In this document: positions 28,801 through 37,800 of the stretch, in pieces
How the letters are laid out: each line of letters begins with the position of its first letter
Position numbering within the stretch: position 1 is the stretch's first letter
DNA from: Serilophus lunatus
Lineage: Eukaryota > Chordata > Aves > Passeriformes > Eurylaimidae
DNA: 64,000 bases
Direction of reading: 5' to 3'
NCBI GenBank assembly: GCA_013399895.1
Contig: VXBA01001641.1
Location: forward strand, 248,001 to 312,000
Translations under genes and position numbers: made by a program
Notes under the pieces: generated by a model
What the model saw: only the letters and a program-made list of their open reading frames with translations
What the model was told of the DNA's origin: nothing
Databases searched by the model: none

Positions 28801-31800
28801 TTGTGAATGACCTTAAGGATTCTGAATCCTGTCATGTTCTGGTTATTGTTTTGGGATAGAGTGGCAGGACATGATTCCCATTTCCTGATAGAACCTATAG
28901 TTTTCATACTGAGCTTTGCTAACACCATTGCTCTTCTTTTAAGAACAATATATTTTCTTCCAACCCTTCTTTTAAGAACAATTGCAATTTCAAAACATTG
29001 TATGAATATCTCTTTCTGTATCTGACGTAAATATCATGTGGAAACAACTGTGGTAAAGGCGCTTGAACACCTTCAGTGTCTGAAAGCAGTCTGTTCCTGT
29101 GCAATTAATAATTACCTTGCTAGCCAAGTTGCAGAATAATTTTTCATCATAAATACAACAATGGGAGATTCCTTTACTGATGTTTTAAAGATGTTGAAAA
29201 TGATTGTTAATTGTCAGCACAACTCAGATGTAGATTTTCTTTTCTGAGATGATGTGGCGCTCTCTGACTCAAGGCAGCACTACACACTGCCTTGCAAATC
29301 AGCAAAGATGCTGTGTGTTCATCTCTCTCACTTGATGGGGGTCACTTTACTTTTTGGGGATCTTGTTTGGTTTTTATGGTCTAGCTTTGTTGTTTGTTTT
29401 TGGGGTATTGCGTTTTGGTTTCTTTGTTGTTTCGGTTTTTTTTCCTCCTCCATCTCTCTGTATTAGCATCAGAGAATTGGGAGAGACCTCTGGATGTCTT
29501 CTAGTCTCCTGCCTTGCTTAAGGTAGGCTGAATTTAGATCAGGTTGTTTAAGGCTTTTTTCAGTCATATTCTGAGTATTTCACTGGTTCTTGTAAGCTCA
29601 TTCCTGTCTTTGGGAACATAGATCCTAATTTCTTTTCTGCTCTGTGCTTAACAGGGTATTGTGGTACCATGATCATTGAAGATGAAGAAGCTGCAATTGG
29701 TTTAACACTTGATGATACTAAGCCTGATGGCAGCTTTCCTGCCATAATAGGGTAAGAGACAGAGTCGAATTAATGCCTTTTTATTTTGCCTTAGGGGAAA
29801 GAATTGAATTCCTTCTACTTTTGAAATTAAATACTTTAAAATAATTAAAGGGTTGAGTGCATGGTGAATATGTTCTATGATTGTTTTATTTCAAAAAGCT
29901 TTGTGTATGATTTCATTGCCAATTTCAAAAATGAAATTCTCTCTTTTTTTTTCACTGTGATCTTTTGGTTTTTTTGTGTGGCAAAGAACAAACTTGTAAA
30001 ATAGAAGGGGAGGGGGAAGGAGGAGGGGAGGCAGATGGTGATTTCAGAATGTAAAGTTTTTTCCAAGTATTCCGGTTCTTAAATGAAAAGTTGTTTTCTA
30101 GAATTATGCTTTGTTTTGCTCTGATTTTTTTTAACAGCCAGAGAATATGATCAGTCTTAAAAATTTTCTTAAAACGTAATTTCCAGTTCAGTCCCAGGCT
30201 TCACCTCTTGTTGCTCTATGCCTGCACCCATGGCTGTATAAAATTAAGGTAATTGGGAAAGAGCTCATGCAGATATTGTAAAGTGAATCTCAGAGTGGTT
30301 TCTTGCACAGTGAGTCTTGCAAGCAGCAGGCAGAGCAAATAACATTATGCAGAGAGGTCAAATGGATATTTTAGATAGAGACCCTAAAGCTATTACTGTG
30401 AATCACAGCATCACATCATAAGGTATTGGCATTTTCAATTTTGCAGGAAATGTAGGTACATAATGGGAGTAAATTGTTTGTGGTCTTCCTACAGATTCAT
30501 TCTTGCTCGGAAGTGTAGAAGGCTGACAGGTCTCACAAAAGAAGAAAGGTAAGAAAAAGCATTGGAGATCTGTACAGAATCCAAGTAAAATTTTGTTATA
30601 GATGGCCAGAGCAGGAGAAAAAAAGCCCTTATTTGAAGGAAGTTGTCTGTAGCCTTGTGGCTGTAGGCAGACATTTCACTTCAGGAAGAAGGTGTCTTGG
30701 TTTTGGATGAAGGCCCACAGAATTCCCACAGAGTAGCAGCAGATGTGTAGCTAGCCCCTGCCCTTTGGAAACTCTCTGGTCATGGTTCTTATTTTCCTGT
30801 AAGGCTGCTCTGTTTATGTGACTCCAGGTAAAGAACTCTTCTAAGCTGCTGGATATGAAAGTAGTGTAGACATCCTGCTGCCCTCACTGGACAGGGTTCA
30901 GAGACAGCCTCCTCTCTCCCCCACTGCTTGCTACCTCTCTGGCTCCCTGCAGGTGCACTGAGCTCTTTGAAAGCTTGTCAGAAGGGACAGGTTTGGCCAC
31001 TCTGTTTGATTTTTTTTCTTCCTTGTTACCCTGGAGGGTCCTTTCAGTGTCTGTAATGTTGTGCAACCTTAACAGTGGTGTAGCTGCCATGAGTGGCTCC
31101 TCAGTATCATGAAGGGGTCAGAAAGCTGCCTCTATTTCTCCACCCTCAGTTATGGGGGGAAAAAAGCCCTTCAGGCACAGATGAAGGTCATTTTACTGTC
31201 TTCTTGAAACAAATCTCTGCATACAATCGTGCTCTTTGGTATATTACTAAAATAGAATTTACGAAGTAATGATTTTTTTTTCTATCACACTGATTCACAG
31301 TATCTGATCAAGTTAAAGCTACAAGAACAGGGTGTGGATTATGAACAGAGACTTATTTTGACACAGAGAAAATAAATTTATTTTAAGCAAGTCAGAAAGA
31401 ACACTGTGACATTTTTACAGTAATAGCTATTCTAACTAGAGAAGATGTAGTCATCTCAGATTTACTTTGCAGGTAGTCTGGCTGTCTGTGGATAATGGAT
31501 CTAAATGGAGCTGTTAATGTCCCAGCTTTTTCAAATAATAGCCTGGTACTGCAGAGCACTTTTAATTTTGGCAGGAGTGGACTAGCACTGAAGCTTTGAG
31601 ATGGACCCCCAGCAGGTGCCAGATAATAAAAGTCATGTAGGTATTCTGAAAGCCAGTGTACCCAGCACTTAAAGCCATCCTAACCACCAAATGGTGTCTT
31701 ACTCTGTGTGTGAACACCCTCAATACAACCGAGCATTTGCAGTCTTTGAGAACAGCTTCTTTCTATGAAATTAAGGGCTGCCTGGCCTTTGCAAGGCAGC

Positions 31801-34800
31801 AAGCATCCTTTTTCCTGGACATTAAAAGCCTTGGCACAATAATCTGACTCTCCTACTGCCTACAGCCAAGCTTTAAACAAGAGTTTTGAACTCTCGCCTT
31901 TTGAGGAATAAACCTCGGACTAGAAAGGACTTTGCTTTGCTAAAGAATGGTTATGAAATATGCCCAGGTTGGATGTACTCTGGTCTGGGATTACCTCTGG
32001 CTCCTGCATTCTGGCCACAGTCAGCCAAGGCAGGAACCTGCTGGTCTGGTCTGCAGCTCCTGTCCTCCACATAAGTCTTCTTCCAGTGGAAAGTGGGGTC
32101 CAGGAGAAGGCAGAGCATGAACCCATACCTTCTCCCAGTGTACACTCAGAGTACAACCAGCTTATATTGTTTAGATCAGGGCTGTGGTGCTTGCAGGGAG
32201 TGGTCTCTCCGAGTATAGGATTCCTGTGGCACCCTATGGAGGATGTATCCTGCTGAGATGTTGTGCTCACCTGCCACAACATCCTGGTCCCTTCCATAAT
32301 CACATTGATGATAGGGTGTTTATTGCGCAAGAGAAGAAATAAAGTAATTAGGATGTAGAGTCTATGGCAGCTGTCCTAAATCATGACTGGGAACAGCAGT
32401 TGTGGGAGAGAATGAAAACCTTTTTACAGCCTAAGCCTGACTGAAGGGAGTAAAATTCTCTGCTGCCTTCCAGCAGAGAACCCTAATGGTCTTCCCAGGC
32501 CAGGTGCCAGGGAGTAATTACAGTGGTTAGATTGTGCCCTACCTTTCAGAGCTGTGCAATGGCATCACACACTGCTGTGGAATAAGAGACCAGGGAAGAG
32601 TTGAGTGTCTGCATGTACATTTCTTCCACACTGGGCACAGTGTAACTCTCAACAGGACCCTACTTTGGTAGCTCCAGGCATAGCATTCCCCTTATTTAAT
32701 GCTGTTGGCAATTTCACAGCTGAGTCCAAAGCCAAGAATTAAGGATTTTACTCATTGCATATTCCATATGTTCCATGCTAGTATTAACTATGAGTCCACA
32801 AACAAGATTTTATTTAAACTGTTCTAGGACAAAAACTGCAGATCTTGCAGAGAGACCAGTGCAGCTGCAAGGATTGCTCTTATTACAAGGAATGTCCTCA
32901 GTGATTGATTTCTGCTGGTATAATTCAATCTTTTAAAAACTGCTGGGTTTTTTTATTGGCTTTTTTGGTGGGTCATTTCCCCTGTCAAAGAATATCTTAT
33001 TATTGATGAAAAATTCCTTCCAAGATCAACATTCCTTAAGAGTCTGATGATGCCCTTGACCTGAAGCTTAATATGTAATTTTGCACAGCAATTTTATACT
33101 AACTTTGTCTGTATTTGCAATGTAGTCAGCAAAGAGCTGTAACTTGCACTTCCTTGGAGCCCTGTAGTTGGCCATAAGTGAGAATCCCTACCTGCCTCTG
33201 GTATGCCATTTCCAGAGCCCCTAGAGGGTCTGCAAGTCATGTGTGGGAAAAGGACAGGGCACAAGCAGGTGTAGAGAGGTCCACCTCATCCCTGTCATAG
33301 TGCTGGGAGGAGCAGAAGCAGATGGGTGCCAAGGTGATAACTCACTTTGCTGTAGAGCCCTGTGATAGACAGACCTCAGCAGATCCAGATGTTAAAATGG
33401 CTTTGCTCTGTTCACACACTGGGTAGATGTTGATGGTCTGCAGGGCACAGTGGTCAACTCACTTAGGGAGAGAGATTGGAAATGATCCCTTTTGTTAAGC
33501 CTGTTGCTGGATTCATGTCATCTCATGCCTGCAGGGGGATGTTCAGCTCTCTGAGCCCTCTTGGCTAGTCACTGCTTCTAGAACAGGCTGGACCTTGTCC
33601 TCTACTCCAGGGCAAAAGGAAGGGGCTGCTTCCTTCCCCTCTGTGGCTGCTGGGCTTGATACCTGCCAGCAGCAAAATAATCCCAGGGCCAAGGCTCTTC
33701 CTGAACTGAAGCAACTTTCACTTTCTTGCTCAAGCCCTGACCTGCACATGAGGACACCTTCAAGGCCCTTCAAGTCATCCTGTTCCTCCTCATCCCCTTC
33801 CTATAGCATTCTTTGTGTTCAGCTGCTCATGAGTGTAGCTGGGCTCCTGTAGAGCTGAGTTGCTTCATACAGCAGATATTTATGATTTCCTCGTAGGCTT
33901 TTATAGCTACAAGTGTAGCCCATGCAGTTACAGAGCTGGGATTCCTGTATTTCTGTGCCCAGCATGGCTTTCTGTGGAACACAGGATTTGCTTCCAGGAG
34001 TAAATATTTTTCCAGTGCTGTGTTTGCACTTGTTTTCCATAATTGTTTACTATTATTTCATCCTGATCTTCCTGTTTTTGAGAATTGGTACAGGGTGGCT
34101 AACAGTAAGACACAAAAGCTTGTGGGAACCAACTTAATTGCACTTGGGGTTTGCTATGGAATGAAGTAGTTCCATGGATTTATAGACTTACAAACTAGAA
34201 CATGAGGAAATTTTATATATACAGAAATAAAGCACTGATTCCCTGAGAGCTGCAGTGTATCAATACCTGCATCTTTGCAGAAACAAACCATATGTTAGAC
34301 TATGTGCCAAGACAAAAAAGTGCAATGCTTTACTGCTTTCTTCCCTGACAGCCTGGAGAACGTTTGGATAATGTATGGATTTGGGCTGCTAGAGTTATCA
34401 TAAGGGAATAGCTTGCATAACTGCTGATAAAACCAGCACTTATTCAGGAGTTTGAGTTATTTCTAGTGTTCCAGAGGCTGACCAATTAGGATAGATCCCA
34501 AGCTGGAACCTCAATTTCAAGCAGATACATTACTTGTTGTTTTGAAAGTAGGGTATATTAGAGGTGGTTTGTTTTCTCTTTCCTCACGCTGAAGTCTTCC
34601 GTTTGCTTTTCTCTTTCAGAAAGACAAGGCTGTGCGAGCTCTATGCAAAGGTTCTGGGATCAGAGGAAGCTTTACATGTAAGCACAAAATCTAATCCATG
34701 GCTTCTCTGAAAAAGGTACCTTTGGAAAAGGTTTCTGCTGCGGGAACACTTGCTGCCCTCTGTAGAGTGGAGAGAAGATGATGGCAAGTCTTGGGTTGTG

Positions 34801-37800
34801 TTCAACAGTGAGGACAAGAATGAGCTTTTGAAACATTAAAATACAGATATGTTCTTATCCAGCTTCGTGGGTGGCATTCTCAGTGCTTACCACTGTATAT
34901 CTCAGCTGTTTTCAAATGTGATTTCTTTCACAAGGCTTGTTTTCCCTCTCGCCTGTGTTGTGTCTTTCTCTCTTACAAGTTGTTAAGATCCATTTCTGCT
35001 TGTGTTCTTTCTTTTGCCTTTCCCTCACCTTCTCTTCCCTGTAATAGTGAGTGTTAGGATTTGTGTGATCTCACACTTAGATTAGTGCTGTTTATGCTGA
35101 TTAGTGCTGTCTATGCTTTAAAGACAGTTTTACACATGTTAAATGTTGCAGGCACTAATCTGGAGAACACATCAGGGAGAGCCATACAGGTGCCACACTT
35201 TGCATTTTCAACAGTATAGATTTGTATCCAGGGTACATATTGCAAATATTACATCCATGCACACCAGAGATTAATTTTGCTTTACATGGTTCAGATCATG
35301 AATTTGTGCACAAAGCATAAATTTACATTGACAGATCTTTAAGAGGATTATGTTCTACAGCGGCCAGATTGGCTAGTTTTTTAGACATTTTTAAAAAATT
35401 AGGGCTTATTGTGTGGGATTTATATTTCATCAAGAGACTTGTTAAATGTGCTTGTCTGGCCAGATGCTGACATGCAACAAATGATAAGCTGTTCTTTGCT
35501 CTCTCTTCAGTTCAGTTATTAGCTTCCTTGGGACTCTGTCCTTTCCCTGAGTGAATTAATCTCTTGTTTTACAGCCAGTGCATTATGAAGAGAAGAACTG
35601 GTGTGAAGAGCAGTATTCTGGGGGCTGCTACACAGCCTACTTCCCACCAGGCATAATGACTCAGTATGGAAGGTACAGTGTCTATTTATAGTGGGCTTTG
35701 GAGTAGTAAGATAAGACCAAGTTAATAAATATCCTCAGAAAGGGTCATAAATCCTCTGTCACTGTTCACTTTATACCTTTAAGATCACTGGGGAATATTT
35801 TAAAGAGATAGTGTAACCTTCCACTTGTCTCAGCTGGGCTTTCTGATGGATGAGTTCAGTAGCATTAGGGGCTTTTATTCACTCTTGTTATTGTGTGAGT
35901 GCAGCTGAGTAGGCTCTGGCTTCCCAGAATCTGTTTGCAAAACTGGCTTTGGTTATTTGAGATCTTTGTAACCATTTCCAGCATGTCTTTAGCTGGTGTT
36001 TTATAAACACTGGCAGAGAGTTAATTCTTGCCAAAAGTGACAGTAATGTGTGATTTCTCTGGACCATTCCTTTTTTTTGGCAGTCAAAGCTTACTGTAGT
36101 AATCAGTATGCCACTGTGTATAGTTTTCTCTCACTTAAGTTTTCGAATGAAAATAAGATGTACCAAGAAGAAAAAGATTTACATCACACCTGTGACTGGA
36201 TTCAGATACACATATTTTAATGTGGTGGCATAGCCCTACTTTTGAAGTATAAGTTTTTACAATGTAAAAAGAACTTAGAGCAATAAAACAGTTGTAATGA
36301 AGAGTACATGAAGTATTTAAAGTAATTTTACTGATAATTATTGCACACTCTGGTAAAAATAGAGTGAAAACAATATTTATTTGTTTGTTTGTTTGTTTAT
36401 TGCTTCAGATATTATGGGGATGTACTTCAAAATGCTACACTGTGCCAGTAATGCCTGGCTTTGGTATTTAGGACACTAGAATTGTGCCAAGAGAATTGGG
36501 AGATAGAGAAAATCTCATGTCAAGTTAATTGTCCTTTATACCTATGAGCACTATAAACATCTAGAAAATGTGAACACTGATGTGTTTACTGTAAGAAATT
36601 AAATGCAATGCAGACACCCCCTCCAGCTCTACTCACTCAATTTTACTACCTTTAAATGCTTACTGTTATTTAAAAAACTTTTGTAATTTTAACCCAATGA
36701 TTTTGGCTCTTTTCTGATTATGTCTGATGTGATTTACTGCCTGTCCCACTCCAGGATCATTCGGCAGCCCGTTGGCAGGATCTATTTTGCTGGCACAGAG
36801 ACAGCCACAGAGTGGAGTGGATACATGGAGGGGGCTGTTCAGGCTGGAGAGAGAGCAGCCAGAGAGGTACAGATGCTCAGGGGACACTGTCAAATATCCC
36901 ATGAAAAATGAAAGATCTTCTATTTGGAGGTGAAATGGGAACTTGAGGTGGTCTGAACCTTGATGCAAACCCCTGCCAAGGGGATAAACTTCAAAAAGGA
37001 TAAAGGTTTTGCACTTAAATTTGGAGTACTGTGAAGGGCTGTGGCTGTTTCATCAAACTCTTGTCTGTTTCCAGGCATTAAATTAAATTAAATTACAAAT
37101 TGTCACCTAGTCATTTTTTCCCCCCAAATGGGAATTCTGTTAGTTTTCACAGAGAAATCATGGCTATTAGAGCATGGGAACAGCTCAGTCCTGCAGCTCT
37201 GCACACAAAGCCAGTCCCTTCCTCCACTGTTCCAAACAACACCATTAACACAGTGATATACCATTGAGACAACCTTAAACATAAAGTCTTTAAACAAGGA
37301 CTTAGATATTTTGCTTCTGAGAAAATGCCAGTTCATCAGGTATTTTCAGGAATGTTACAGTTTATGGATCAGCAAAAAAAACTTCATCTTTGTTTTATGA
37401 GGTGAAGGGAACCTTGTGGCTGAAAGTTACAGTTATGGAACAGAAATTGTCCTGGAAGGGATCTGGAGAGTTTGTCTAGCCCATACTCCTGCCCTAAAAG
37501 ACAGAGATCAACTATCATAAACTGTCCCATTTGAGAAAGTTTTGCCTAACTTGCTCCTGAAAACCTCCAGGGGCAGGAGGCTTTATGACCTCTCTAATGT
37601 AAGGATGTTACAGCAGAGCCTCTACGGGTCTCAGCAGAGAAGTTGAAAAGTGCACTTGACTGGTAAAAATTCTGATGTTTTCCTTTCCTCATTTACTTGG
37701 GAAAGGAAAATACGTCTAAAATCTAGTGCAAGGGTGTTTCTCACTCTTCTGCACTCAAGAGTGGAAAAGGTTTGTGAACCTTTTCTACAGTAAAGCCCAT

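Noticed and set aside
31920..32330. 136-codon open frame on the minus strand in MAOB intron 10
   Set aside because: No recognisable domain. The plus strand is open in the same place, composition is biased, there is no splice context, and it sits inside a 4.1 kb intron. I treat it as chance.
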